A stretch of 64,000 nucleotides of DNA from Chaetoderma sp. LZ-2023a (GCA_034401795.1 CM067360.1:122498430-122562429); one strand, 5' to 3'. Counted from the stretch's first letter, positions 10,860-22,552 are shown. The notes: generated by a model not told the origin, from the sequence alone. Numbers and translations: made by a program.

Positions 10860-12822
10860 AAGTGGCGTCATCCGAATTACGATCTGGACTGTGATTCAAA
10901 CGGTATTATGTTTTAACATGTGATGTCATCCGAATTACGATTTGGACCGTTATTTACACTGAATAATGTTCTAACATGTGATGTCTTCCGAATTACGGTC
11001 TGGACTGTGATTCAAAACTGAATTATGTTCTTGCAGGTGACGTCATCCGAATTACGGTATGGACTGTGATTCAAAACCGAATCATGTTCTTTCATGTAAT
11101 GTCATCCGAATTACGATCTGGACGGTGATTCAAACTGAATTATGTTCTAACGAATTATGGTCTGGACTGTTATTCACACGGAATTATCTTCTAATGGGTG
11201 ATGCCATCCGAATTACGATCTGGACAGTTATTCAAACTGAAGTATGTTCTAACATGCGATGTCTTCCTAATTACGCTCTGGACTTTGATTCAAAACTGAA
11301 TTATGTTCTTGCATGTGACGTCATCCGAATTACGGTCTGGACTGTGATTCAAAACCGAATCATGTTCTTGCATGTGATGTCATCGGAATTACGGTCTGGA
11401 CCATTATTCACACTGAATTATGTTCTAATATGTGATGTCATCCGAATTATGGTCTGGACTGTAATTCAAAACATAATTATGTTCATGCATGTGATGTCAT
11501 CCGAATTACGGTCTGGACTGTGATTCAAACTGAATTAAGTTCTAAAATGTAATGTCGTCTAAATTATGGTCTGGACCGTTATTCAAACTGAATTAAGTTC
11601 TAAAATGTGATGTCATCCGAATTACGGTCTGGACTGTGTGATTCAACCTAAATTATTTTCTAGCATGTGATGTCATCCGAATTACGGTCTGGACTGTGAT
11701 TCAAAAATTAATTGTGTTCATGCATGTGATGTCATCTGAATTACTGTCTGGACCGTGATTCAAAACGAATTATGTTTTAACATGTGATGTCATCCGAATT
11801 ACGATCTAGACCGTTATTCAAGCTGAATTAAGTTCTAAAATGTGATGTCATCCGAATTACGGTCTGGACTGTGATTCAAAGCCGAATCATGTTCTTGCAT
11901 GTGATGTCATCCGAATTACGATCTGGACCGTGATTCAAAGGGAATTATGCTCTAATATGTGATGTCTTCCTAATTACGGTCTGGAATGTGATTCAAAACT
12001 TAATTGTGTTCATTTCATGCATGTGTTGTCATCCGAATTACTGTCTGGACCGTGATTCAAACTTAATTCAGTTCTCAAATGTGATGTCATCCGAATTACG
12101 ATTTGGACCGTTATTCACACTGAATTATGTTCTAATATGTTATGTCATCCGAATTACGGTCTGGACTGTGATTTAAGATCGAATTATGTTCTTGCATGTG
12201 AGGTCATCCAGATTACGGTCTGGACTGTGATTCAAAACTTAATTATGTTCATGCATGTGATGTCATCCGAATTACGATCTGGACCGTGATTCAAAGGAAT
12301 TATGCTCTAATATGTGATGTCTTCCTAATTACGGTCTGGAATGTGATTCAAAACTTAATTGTGTTCATGCATGTGTTGTCATCCGAATTACTGTCTGGAC
12401 CGTGATTCAAACTGAATTCAGTTCTCAAATGTGATGTCATCCGAATTACGATTTGGACCGTTATTTACACTGAATTATGTTCTAATATGTTATGTCATCC
12501 GAATTACGGTCAGGACTGTGATTTAAAATCGAAGTATGTTCTTGCATGTGATGTCATCCGAATTACAGTCTGGACCGTTATTCGAACTGAATTAAGTGCT
12601 AAAATGTGATGTCATCCGAATTACGATCTGGAACGTTATTCACACTGAATTATGTTCTAACATGTGATGTCTTCGGAATTACGGTCTGGACTGTGATTCA
12701 AAACTGAATTATGTTCTTGCAGGTGACGTCATCCGAATTACGGTCTGGACTGTGAGTCAAAACTTAATTATGTTCATGTATGTGATGTCATCAGAATTAC
12801 GGTCTGGACTGGGACTCAAAAC
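10860..12822 (+). repeat. 58-bp satellite array, about 34 units
   Basis: The head-to-tail unit is GTGATGTCATCCGAATTACG, then GTCTGGACCGTGATTCAAAC, then TGAATTATGTTCTAACAT. Several units carry the CRE-type palindrome TGACGTCA (for example near 11039, 11319 and 12725) and most others TGATGTCA. Drift is moderate and some units are truncated. An oppositely oriented array lies at 23335-24470. The long open frame across 11059-11523 is simply the repeat read in one frame. Confidence 0.92.
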
Positions 12823-12825
12823 TGG

Positions 12826-13109
12826 TGTTGGTGGTGTTGGTTGTGGTGGTGCTGGTGGCGGTTGTGATGGCGGCGCCGGCAATGGTGGTTGTGGCGGTGG
12901 CGGTGGCGGTGGCGGTGGCGGTGGCGGTGTGGGTAACAAACTGGTGTTGGTGGTGGTGGTGGTGAGGAGGAGGGGGAAGAGGAAGAGCACCTTATGAAGG
13001 AGGTGGTAATAATTGTGCGTGTGCGCGTGCGTGCTTGGCGTGCGTGCGTGCGCACGCGCGTGTGTGCGTGCATGTGTGCGTGCATGTGTGCGTGCGTGCG
13101 CGCGTGCGC

Positions 13110-13140
<31 letters not shown>

Positions 13141-13152
13141 TGTGTGTGTGTG
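12826..13152 (+). repeat. GGT/GGC-rich tract followed by (GTGC)n
   Basis: Positions 12826-12990 are dominated by GGTGGC/GGTGGT triplets, and 13010-13152 are GTGC/GTGT tetranucleotides. Gly-, Pro- or His-rich frames here are translations of the repeats. Confidence 0.9.
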
Positions 13153-13449
13153 TTGAAAGAATGCAAGGATAATGGCGGATAATTAAACACTTTAGGATGT
13201 TATTTCCCGTTTTCGAGGTCTTAAAATAATCTTTCTTATTAGTTCTCCTTAACAGGTCAGACCCCTGTATCTTTATTTATTTGTAAAGATCTACACAAAA
13301 TATTAGATGTTTCTATTTTCGTCCATACCAAGCCACACCAATCCGTGGCGCTTATCTTCTTCTTCTTTTCGTTCGCTGATCATACCGCCAGTCCTGTAAG
13401 TGACTATCGACATGATCATAAGCGTTAAGTGCGTGGATCCATGGTTTAT

Positions 13450-15150
13450 TAGAGTGCGCGTGTGTGCGTGCGTGCTCGCGCATACATACATGCGTGCGTA
13501 CGTACGTACGTGCGTTTCCATTCGCACCGGTTTCTAAAAAACTACTGATCCGATTTCGCACAAAATTTTACACAAGGAAAGACTTGCCTTACAAGAGGAG
13601 TCCCAGCGTTTGGCTGTTATCCGGATAAAACAACCCGCGTCCGCATCAGATCAAATTCTGGATATATGCATGTATCGGAAACTACTGATCCGAATTTGCT
13701 CCAATTTTAACGCAAGGAAGGGTGAGAACATACACTAGGATTCCGCAACATTTGGCGTGATCTGAAGAAATCTGGGAAATCTAAAAACACTGTAAAAAAT
13801 GGGAGGGGGAGGTCTGCAATCCCCGATTGCTATTGCTGTTCTTTCTCCACCCCTACTCCCTCCATCCAACTATTCATCCATCCATCCATCAATCTAACGA
13901 GCACATCGATCAATCAAGCAATCAAGCAATCAATCAATCAAACAATCAACCGATCAAGCAATCAAATACTACCACCTACACATCCTGCTTTGTGAGATAT
14001 AGTGGCAGCATGGTCCTGGTGGCGTCAGTCCTTTAGTCAGCCAGTCAGTCACTCAACCAGCCAGCCAGCCAGTCAGCCCGCCAGTCAGCCAACCAGCAAG
14101 CCAGCCAGTCTGCCAGGCATGCAGGCAGGCAGGCAAGCGGGCAGGCAGGTACATGTAGGCAAGCAGGAAGGCTGACAGGCAGTCGATTAGTCTGTCAGCC
14201 AAACTGTAGATGGGTTAATAGATCAAATGTGATATACTATTTAGGGGGACGCCCCACTGGTCGGACAACCCAATAGTCTGACAGTCCAATTGCCCGACAC
14301 AAAGGAAGATTTACAAACTCAGTAGTCCGACAACCCAGTAGTCAGACAATTTTATCAGAGAGTGCAATTGCTTCAAAACCATGCAGATGTTGAAGTAGGA
14401 TAACGTGGGTACGTCGTCATCACCACGCAGATGTCGAAGTGGCATAAGATAGACAAGTCTTCATGGGAAATATCTTACATTTTTTTTATTATAAGCCTAT
14501 ATATTACTGTAGCCTATATCAAACAAAGCAGTCTTCGGCACTATGCAAAGGAATGCCGGGCATGCAAACAACAATAACAGCAATATATCCGGCATTTGAT
14601 TTTTTTAAATCGGGACGGATGGATGGATGGAGGGAGGGAATGAAGTGGAGCAAGGGCGAGCTACACCTTACAACAAGAGCAATCGGATATTGCAGACCTT
14701 CGCCCTCCCATTTTTGTCACATTGTAAGAAACTTTTGAATTGTCAAGATTTCCCGGATTTCTTAAGATCACGCCTAAAGTTGTGGAATCCTAGTGTATGG
14801 TCTCACACATTGCTGCACTACAATTTGAAGAAATTCGTATAAGTATAGTTTCCGAGACATACATATATCCAGAATTTGATCTGATGCGGCTCCGAGTTCT
14901 TTTATTTGGGTCACGGCTAAAGTCGAGGAATCATTTTGCACGGCAAGTTCCTTCCTCATGTTAAAGTTTGAGCTAAATCGAATGCTGTTTGTTAGAAGGC
15001 TTTTATTAGTGGCGAAAATTAGAATTTTTGACAATATATTGATTGGTCCCGTCACGCCATCGCTGTCTGCCTGCCTGCCTGTCTGCCTGCCTACCTGCCT
15101 GCCTGCCTGCATGCATGCATACATGCATGTCTGTCTGCATGCATGTCTGC
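13450..15150. repeat. Foldback element 1, inverted arms of about 330 bp
   Basis: The left arm (about 13500-13835) and right arm (about 14675-15060) are reverse-complementary over roughly 330 bp. Shared blocks include CATCAGATCAAATTCTGGAT, ACATACACTAGGATTCC, GGCGTGATCT and GGGAGGG..GGTCTGCAAT. The outer flanks are tetranucleotide tracts (GTGC/GTAC at 13450-13515, CTGC at 15065-15150). The ~840-bp middle holds (AATC)n (13865-13975), (CCAG)n/(CAGG)n (14036-14190) and a short GTCCGACAA-type array. No transposase is present. It is a non-autonomous foldback or MITE-like structure. Confidence 0.75.
14252..14355 (+). repeat. GTCCGACAACCCAGTA-type short tandem repeat
   Basis: GGTCGGACAACCCAATAGTC and degenerate copies occur at a ~15-17-bp period. 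The same motif recurs inside foldback element 2 (18030-18130 and 18466-18722). Confidence 0.7.
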
Positions 15151-15174
15151 CTGCCGGTCTATCTGTCTGACGGC

Positions 15175-15810
15175 GTCCAATTTATATCTCATGATCGATT
15201 CACCCGAATGGGACCAAACTTGGAAACATGCTTCCTTATATCAAGTGGATGGAGCACAATGATATTGAGGCCATGAGGTCAAAGTTCACGGTCACCGTGA
15301 CCTTGATATAAAACTAAATTTTCCGTATAGTTTTAAATTCTTTGGGTTAGCTCAACATATTGTCTTATATCTCATGATTGGTTCATCTTATTGGGACAAA
15401 CCATGTTCCGTCACATTAAGGGGATTGAGCACAATGATATTGAGGCCATGAGGTCAAAGTTCAGGTCACTGTGACCTTGGTATAAAACTCTATTTGCATG
15501 GTTAAGTGTTTGGCGTAACATAGCGTCTTATATTGCATTATGGTTTCACCATATTGCGACTAAATTTGGACACGTGCTTACGTATATCAACATGATGGAG
15601 CACAATGATACAACGGTCGAGGCAATCGTGACCTTGGTAAACAACTCTAATTCTTTTAGGTAAAATTTTTGGTTTAGCTCAACGTATTGTCTTATATCTC
15701 AGGATTGGTTTACACTACATGAATTTAACTTGGCCACATGTTTACCTATGTCAAGTGGAATGATATTGAGATCAGCGGTCAAGGACATTGTAATATTTGT
15801 ATAAAATGCA
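15175..15810 (+). repeat. ~170-bp tandem repeat with nuclear-receptor-like half-sites
   Basis: About four units start near 15181, 15360, 15526 and 15688 with TCTTATATCTCATGATTGG or a variant, then TGGAGCACAATGATATTGAG. Unit 1 has AGGTCAAAGTTCA (a DR1 spacing of two half-sites) followed by GGTCACCGTGACC, a perfect 3-spaced palindrome. Unit 2 keeps AGGTCAAAGTTCAGGTCA and TGACCT; units 3 and 4 have drifted. (CTGC)n precedes the array. Function as a binding site is untested. Confidence 0.8.
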
Positions 15811-15887
15811 GACTTGGTTCTGCTTAGCTCATCTGGCCTTTGATTCAGAATTGACAAACGTATTGGAACTAAGCATGATCATATATA

Positions 15888-17544
15888 CACCTGTGCAAAA
15901 TTTAAGCACCACCCTATTTTTACGCACATGCGAGGGTATATTCATGTGCTATGAAGAAAGCAATAGCATAAACATTTATGTACCCATCCATCTTAGTGCA
16001 AGAGGTAATAATGCAACTAGAGGAATGCTGATTATGATGGTGGGGAAACACTGTATGTTTTTGTTTGAACTTGAAAACGAGGCCTGAATATGGTTACGTT
16101 GACACAACTGACAACTATTGCCCTACAGTTGACACACGTGGCTAGATTGTCATTAATGGTGTCTGAAAACGAAGTTTAACATCTGTGCACGAGTTTGAGA
16201 CTGTCATTATTAATACCGGGTATATCCACCTTGTGCTTGGATGACGGCCTGGACACGACGTCTCATGCTGGTCACCAACCGACTGATACGCCATTGTGGT
16301 ATTCGTTGCCATTCAAGATGGAGTGCGTCTGTTAATTCCTGTAGGTTCTGGACAGGAGGATCCCTCATTCTCACCATGTTTCCCAGAATGTCCCAGATAT
16401 GCTCAATAGGGTTCATGTCAGGGCTCCTTGCTGGCCATGGTAGGGTTTCGATGGCATTCTGGCGGAGGTATTCATGCACAGCTCTAGCACGATGTGGTCG
16501 GGCGTTGTCATCCATGAATATAGGGTGGGTTCCAGGTGCATGATTTACAAAATGAGGGACCACAACTCTATCCAGTATGGAATCTTGATATCTTTGTCCA
16601 TTTAGTGTTCCAGGTACAGTCAACAGATCCAGCTTACAATCAAATGAGATGCACCCCCATATCATAACGGAACCTCCACCAAATGGAACTTCTTCCATGA
16701 TGTTACGTTGGTCGTACGCCGTGCGTCTGGACCTCCATACACGAGTTCGACCATCTGTGGCATGAAGCAGGAACCGACTTTCATCGGACCAGTGTACCCG
16801 TCTCCAGGATCTCATGTTACAGTGTCTTCTTTCGTTGCACCACCTCAGACGCTCCTCTTTGTGGTGTGCAGTGAGGAGAGGACGTCTGACAGGTCTCCTA
16901 GCTTTCATGCCAGCAGCATACAGTCTCCTTTTGACGGTAGACATTGACACTCTATTGCGCGTTTCCCATTGCTGGCTGAGCACTCTGCTGTTGGTGAATG
17001 GAGATCTCCTAACAAGGCGTACTAGGGCTCGATCATCACGGGCAGTAGTCTTCTTCGGTCTTCCAGATCTAGGCCTGTGCTTCACCTCGTTAGTTTGCCC
17101 ATGTTTTGCAATCAAACGACTGATTACAGTATGGTTAATGTTCAGCTGTCTGCCAATCTCTCTGCATGACATACCAGTGGTATGCATGCCTATGATTTGC
17201 CATTTGACACGATCACTTAACCTTCGTCTTGCCATAGCGGTTCACAATCAAGAGCTAATTCTCTCTGTACAAATAAACCACGGTCATGAACACAAAATTC
17301 CTAATCTTGTCGCCTAAATCTGTATGTAATGTTCTACACCTCAAACTGGACTTTTACATAACTGAACACGTGTGCTGTTTCCCGCCACGCGCGGACATCA
17401 AGCGGCGTGAAGTCATGCATGCATGTGCATTTCGTACTTGGAATTAAGTCAGCTAACGCGGGGACAAAAAGTATGGCAGCCTAGTTGTACCATCATGTTT
17501 CTACGTTCTATTGTTTTTGCTGGTGCTTAGCTTTTGCACAGGTG
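15888..17544 (-). mobile_element. Tc1/mariner (Tc1-type) transposon, copy 2
   Basis: Complete, 1657 bp, the same length as copy 1. The ends are CACCTGTGCAAAATTTAAGC (15888) and the complementary GGTGCTTAGCTTTTGCACAGGTG-type right end, with TA on both sides (15886-15887 and 17545-17546). It is inserted at the end of the ~170-bp tandem repeat and oriented opposite to copy 1. Confidence 0.96.
16210..17235 (-). CDS. Tc1-type DD34E transposase, intact (copy 2)
   Basis: A 341-residue transposase with the same domain order as copy 1: N-terminal HTH domain, GRPKK linker, and the catalytic triad Asp151, Asp243, Glu278 with DD34E spacing. No stop or frameshift is seen. Private differences include His for Asp after EVK, Cys for Trp in RRHxNMR and Met for Arg in NMVRxRD. 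Because each copy carries only a few private changes, the three are sisters of a recent common source rather than copies of one another. The left inverted repeat has one change (AAATTTAAGC for AAAGTTAAGC). Confidence 0.95.
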   Translation of the reverse strand: MARRRLSDRVKWQIIGMHTTGMSCREIGRQLNINHTVISRLIAKHGQTNEVKHRPRSGRPKKTTARDDRALVRLVRRSPFTNSRVLSQQWETRNRVSMSTVKRRLYAAGMKARRPVRRPLLTAHHKEERLRWCNERRHCNMRSWRRVHWSDESRFLLHATDGRTRVWRSRRTAYDQRNIMEEVPFGGGSVMIWGCISFDCKLDLLTVPGTLNGQRYQDSILDRVVVPHFVNHAPGTHPIFMDDNARPHRARAVHEYLRQNAIETLPWPARSPDMNPIEHIWDILGNMVRMRDPPVQNLQELTDALHLEWQRIPQWRISRLVTSMRRRVQAVIQAQGGYTRY

Positions 17545-18238
17545 TATAGTTACCTCACCCAGTAAGACCAGCACATATATTCAGACTCTTAAGGTCAATA
17601 TCATTGTAATCTTGACACAAAGTTAGATATGCGTTTGGAATTGCAAAATGCCAAGATTTTAACCAAAATCCCGTCAGTGTAACACTGATGTCTTGGTTTT
17701 CTTTATCAATTCGTCAATACGTTGGACCGTCCATCTTCCATAACTTATTTTCTTCTTTGAGTATATTAACAGAATTTCATCTCCATACCTGTTATTTCTT
17801 TGGTCAGTCCGCCCTTCTATTAGTAAAACATAACGTAGTATAACATTATCCCTACATCTCTCGTGCGCGCGCGCGTGAGTGTGTGCATGCGTGTGTACGT
17901 GCGTGCGTGCGCGTGCGCATAAAAATGTGTGCGTGCGTGTGCATGAATACGCACGATTTCTATGCACTGCTTTGCATACCCTGTCACAGTAATAGGCCTA
18001 GTCCGACTAAGTTGAACCACTTTATCGACTATTACATTTCTATTGTCGGACTAGTGGGTTGTCGGACTCCTGGGTTTTGTAAATGCGCTACCATGTCAGA
18101 CTGTTGGGATGACGGACTACTGGGGAAAGAGGGCGTGACTTATCTAGATTGTCCTGTGATTAAACTTCCAGAGGTACTAACTGTCTTGCTGTTGCAAGCC
18201 ACCAGACACCAATTTCAATGAGGAAAAACTCTTGACTT

Positions 18239-18325
18239 GCTGGATGTTTTGAAGACAATTTGACTGAAAGTTGTTAATGGCTTAGCCACCAACAGCTTTC
18301 GGTCAGGTTGTTTTCGGGATATTTA
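18239..18325. repeat. Dispersed palindrome
   Basis: CAATTTGACTGAAAGTTGTT and AACAGCTTTCGGTCAGGTTG are near-complementary around ATGGCTTAGCCACC. It sits at the centre of foldback element 2. Confidence 0.65.
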
Positions 18326-18376
18326 CTACTGCTACTACTACTGTTGCTGCTGCTGCTGCTACTGCTGCTGCTGCTG

Positions 18377-18467
<91 letters not shown>

Positions 18468-18468
18468 C
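18325..18468 (+). repeat. (CTA)n/(CTG)n microsatellite
   Basis: About 48 triplets, mainly CTA with CTG at the 5' end. The poly-leucine frame across it is not a gene. Confidence 0.97.
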
Positions 18469-18722
18469 GAATTGTCGGACTTCTATGCTGTCGGGCTACT
18501 GGGTTGTTTGACTACTGGGTTAAGCCCAGTGGTCCGACAACCTAGTAGTCCGACAGTTCAGTAGTCCGACAACCCAGTGGTCTGACAGGGCAACGGAATT
18601 ACAAAACCCAATAGTCTGAAAACCCAGTAGTCCGACAACTCAGTATTCCGACAACCCAGTAGTCCGACAGGGCAACGAATTTACAAAACCCAATAGTCCG
18701 ACAACCCAATAGTCCGACAATA
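18469..18722 (+). repeat. GTCCGACAACCCAGTA tandem array
   Basis: About a dozen degenerate copies of AGTAGTCCGACAACCC, first on the complementary strand, then direct. Twice interrupted by ACAAAACCCAATAGTC-type units. Confidence 0.85.
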
Positions 18723-18839
18723 ATGTAACAGTCGATAATGTGGTTCAACTGAGCCAGACTAGTACAACGCAGCGTATGCATATGGGAATCGCTGTGTGTA
18801 TGTGCGCGAACATGCATGTGCATGCGCACACACGTATAT

Positions 18840-18878
<39 letters not shown>

Positions 18879-18940
18879 CGTACACGATAAATGTAGGGAT
18901 AATTTTATAGTACATTTTGCAATATTAGACTATGGTATAG

Positions 18941-19342
18941 TTACGTTATGTTAAAGGATGGGCGGACTAACTAAAGAAATAATAGCTTTCTTCCAAATCC
19001 CATAATCAACATTAGTCATACGTAGATGAAGCTGATGGCCACCAAGTAAATGGCCAGTCAAAATTCCCGTTTGGTACGTTAAAGCCAACGACGGACGGAC
19101 GACGGACGTAAGATGGACAGGCGGACGGCGGAAGGTCTCCATGTCAGGTCAACGGAGCTAATAATATATGCTCCCAGAAATGCGTAGAACAAACGCGTAG
19201 AGAAATGTTTAAGTTATGCTTGCATTTCTCATAAGCTGATTAAAATGTATCTAATGAGAAAGCGACACAGATGCGACATAGGCTGTCTTTGTGAAATATC
19301 ACAACTTTGCCAGACCGATCCACTGACTGACTGACAGGCAGA

Positions 19343-19377
<35 letters not shown>

Positions 19378-19509
19378 ATAGATGTATACTAGTTGCGCAG
19401 TCGTAATTAAGAACTGTCTGTAATTTTAAACTGTCTATAACTTACGGCACTTGGGTTCACCAACCTATTCAGTAGGCGTGGTAACTAGAGCTGAGAGTTT
19501 AGAGGTTGG
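18941..19509. other. Non-coding stretch
   Basis: No gene is seen. It contains GACGGACGG-type simple sequence (19088-19135), typical of invertebrate dispersed repeats, and a (CAGG)n tract at 19338-19378. Confidence 0.6.
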
Positions 19510-20345
19510 CCCCACTTTCTATCTAATTCAGAAGAACTGGTGTATCTACATAATGAGAAGTAGCGTTTTAAACAATTTCCTGACATATTTCGGAAATCCA
19601 AGATAGGAATCGAGGAGTCCAAATTCTCTCAACCAATTCTGAAGCGTACCAGCCTAGGGTCCATCCAGTTGAGTTTTGTTTAAATCGGTCAAGCGGTTAA
19701 TGAGGAATAAGTAGCGTTTCAACTGATTTCCCAAAATTTTCGAAATAGCAAAGATGGCCGCTGGAAAAGTTCTGTATGCAAAATTTGGTAGACATGTTCT
19801 GAAACTTATCACCCTAGTATCCATCCAGACAAGTCTGGTTAAAATTGCCTGGCAGTTAATGAGGATACTTAGCATTTTAATGGTTTCCCGCTATTTTTGC
19901 GAAAGATCATCCCAGAAAAAAATTGACGAATCGAAATTCCGTATATAAGTTCTGAAACATACCACTCTAGGGTCCTTCCAGCCGAGTTTGCTTGAAATCG
20001 GCTAAGTGGTTAATGAAGAGTAGGCCTTTAACTGATTTCCAGAAATTTTGGGAAAATCCAATATTAGCGGCCGGAAAAATTAACCAATCAAAATTTTCTT
20101 TAGAAGTGCTAAAGCCTACTAGCATAGAATTAGTCCAACCAAGTTGGTTCCAAATCGGGCCATTTATCTTGGAGCTGTAGCGTTTTAAATGATTTCCCGA
20201 AATTTTTGAAAAATACAAGATGGCCGTCAGAAAAATTGACCAAGCAAAATTCTGAATAGGATTTCTGGAGCCTACCACCATAGGATCATTCCAGCCACAT
20301 TTGGTTGAAATCGGTTAACACAGCCTAAAGGGAGTATACAATTTG
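19510..20345 (+). repeat. ~165-bp satellite, about five units
   Basis: Units share AGCGTTTTAAATGATTTCCC, GAAATTTTTGAAAAATCCAA or a close variant, AAGATGGCCG, CTAGGGTCCATCCAG and TTGAAATCGGTTAAG. Units begin at about 19563, 19711, 19870, 20022 and 20180. The array ends in a GACGGGCAGACAACGGACAG tract, then GGGAGGGCGAGGGTCTGGAA, the same terminal block as in foldback element 1. Confidence 0.85.
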
Positions 20346-21479
20346 ACGGGCAGACAACGGACAGACAGACGGAAAAACGGGAGGGCGAGGGTCTGGAATC
20401 TCTGATTGCTCATCATGCTCATGTAAGAAAAACATGAATCATAAAACAGACTACTGTAACAACTTAACTATCTACTATAAATGCTTATCCTGCACTTTCC
20501 TTAACGTGGTTGAACTTGTTCAGTATGGTCAGATTAAGTTTAAATTTAGCAACATGAAAGATGGCAACAAGTTCCACATCTCTGCCAAATCTTTAGGCAT
20601 AGGCCTACAAACTACTGAAATAGTCTGGCTGATAATCATCTCGTAAATATAGAAATATCTGGTGCTTTATATATTAAAATTTCGGATTTGGCAAGAAGTA
20701 GGCATATATAGCTGAAATTTGGCTATTCATCGCTTGCCAGTCGGACTTTTCTGAATCAAAAAGTCGGAAATTCAACAAAATAGAAAATTATAGGAAGCTA
20801 ACAAATGTTTTACAAATGATCTCAAATTTCCGTCTGGTTCATATAATTACTACCAGATGCAGTAGCATCCAGGCCACACCCATGCTACGCCACCGGTCGT
20901 CGTTGTCGTCGTCGTCGTCGATGACAGCGGTGGTGGTCGTGTTGATGGTGGTGGTGCTGGTGATGGTGGAAGTGATGATAATGATGATGATGATGGTTAG
21001 GAGGATGTAACGATAAGGGTGGAAAATTAACTGCTTTAGGATGTTATTTCCCGTTTTCAAAATCGTAAAATTAAAGGCACATATTCACAGCAGCATGCTT
21101 GAAAAAAAATTGTCAAAATTGTATACTTTTAGAATCTTAAATATTCAGCCTATATGTAATGAAACGAAATAAACCATAACATATGATGATTTCAATATGT
21201 ATAAATTAATATAATTTTTTAAGTTATGAAATTGAATTAGAGATACGAGTCCCTAATTCAACATCGCAATTAAAAAAATTATAGTAATTTGTACGGAGTG
21301 AAATCATCATAATTATGTTAAGATTTAGTTCGCTTCATTACATCGAGGTACACAAATTAAACCGCTAAAGGCATACAATTTAAACAATTTAATTTTCACG
21401 CATTCTAGTGTGAATGTTCACTTTTAATCTTTATTATTTCTCCATAACCGACTATCTGACACCTGTATTTTTAATCGTT
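20346..21479. other. Non-coding stretch with short GTC/GGT tracts
   Basis: Simple GTCGTCGTC / GGTGGTG sequence occurs at 20896-21000. The block GATGTTATTTCCCGTTTT at 21038-21056 also occurs at 13197-13214, next to the first low-complexity tract. No gene is seen. Confidence 0.5.
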
Positions 21480-21680
<201 letters not shown>

Positions 21681-21699
21681 ACGTGATATGGCGGACAAA

Positions 21700-21936
21700 T
21701 CAACTAAGTGCATTACAACACGCACGCACGCACGCACGCACATATGCACGCGTATACTAAGCGGCCTCAGAAGCAATTCAGCATAGGTATCTCCAGTTGA
21801 TGGTCAAGGTTGTATAAGCCTTTGTAACAATAAGATTAATATGTCCCGATCAACCATATGATACAGGCTCTACTTGCTTATTTAGATATGGAGAATCGCA
21901 CGCATGCACGCACGCACGCACGCACGCACGCACGGA

Positions 21937-21984
<48 letters not shown>

Positions 21985-22150
21985 CGTACACGTATGCTAG
22001 CGATCTCAGAAACAATTCAGCATACGTCTCCAGTTGATGTGCAAGGTTGTAGAAGCCTTGGAAAAATATGTCCTAATCAACCATATGATACAATCTCTAC
22101 TTGTTTATGGAGAATCGCACGCATACGCGCACGCTCACGCGCGAGAACAT
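21700..22150 (+). repeat. Two ~150-bp units separated by (GCAC)n tracts
   Basis: CAATTCAGCATA..CTCCAGTTGATG..CAACCATATGATACA..GGAGAATCGCACGCAT occurs at about 21765-21905 and 21998-22125. Each unit is preceded and followed by GCAC tetranucleotides. Further GC-rich simple sequence and (CA)n continue to 22300. Confidence 0.75.
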
Positions 22151-22552
22151 GGGGATGACGCACGTACGTTAACCTGCCTGCCCGCCCGTCCACGCGCATG
22201 CAAACGCATGCGCGCACGCACGCCCGCACGCCCGCACGCCCGCCGCACGCAATCACACACACACACACACACACACAAACATGCACGTGTGTACGCACGT
22301 ACACGACTTTGGCATATATTTTTCTGCTCCTGTAGCCTCCTTGTGGAGATCTGATAACGCCCACCAAGTTGGTGTATCCTCCCACTTATGGCTACTCTTG
22401 TGTGTTCGATCAAGTAGAATCTTACAAGCCCTTCATCATGCGCACAAAGCTGTATGTGGTTGCAACCAATTTGCTTTAGTGTTTAACGTCCAATGGCCAT
22501 ATTATATCAAATTCTACTGAATGATCACCAACTCCTGTAAACTACACTGGAA

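Larger units (their letters stand above)
17826..18940. repeat. Foldback element 2, arms of about 300 bp
   Basis: The left arm (about 17826-18130) and right arm (about 18590-18940) are reverse complements. AACATTATCCCTACAT matches the complement of ATGTAGGGATAATTTTAT, followed in both arms by a GTGC/GCAC tract, a GTTGAACCAC..TCGACTATTACAT block, TTGTCGGACTA repeats and GGGTTTTGTAAAT. The middle holds a palindrome-family copy (18239-18325), a (CTA)n tract and a GTCCGACAA array. No transposase is present. Confidence 0.75.

Noticed and set aside
11059-11523. 154-codon frame with repeating RITIWTVIQ-type units
   Set aside because: It is the 58-bp satellite read in one frame, and shifts with unit length.
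10860-12822. CRISPR-like array
   Set aside because: Units are contiguous with no variable spacers, and the genome is eukaryotic; it is a satellite.
12752-13190. Gly-rich and His/Pro-rich frames
   Set aside because: They are translations of GGT/GGC and GTGC simple repeats.
18308-18511. Poly-leucine open frame
   Set aside because: It is the translation of a (CTA)n/(CTG)n microsatellite.
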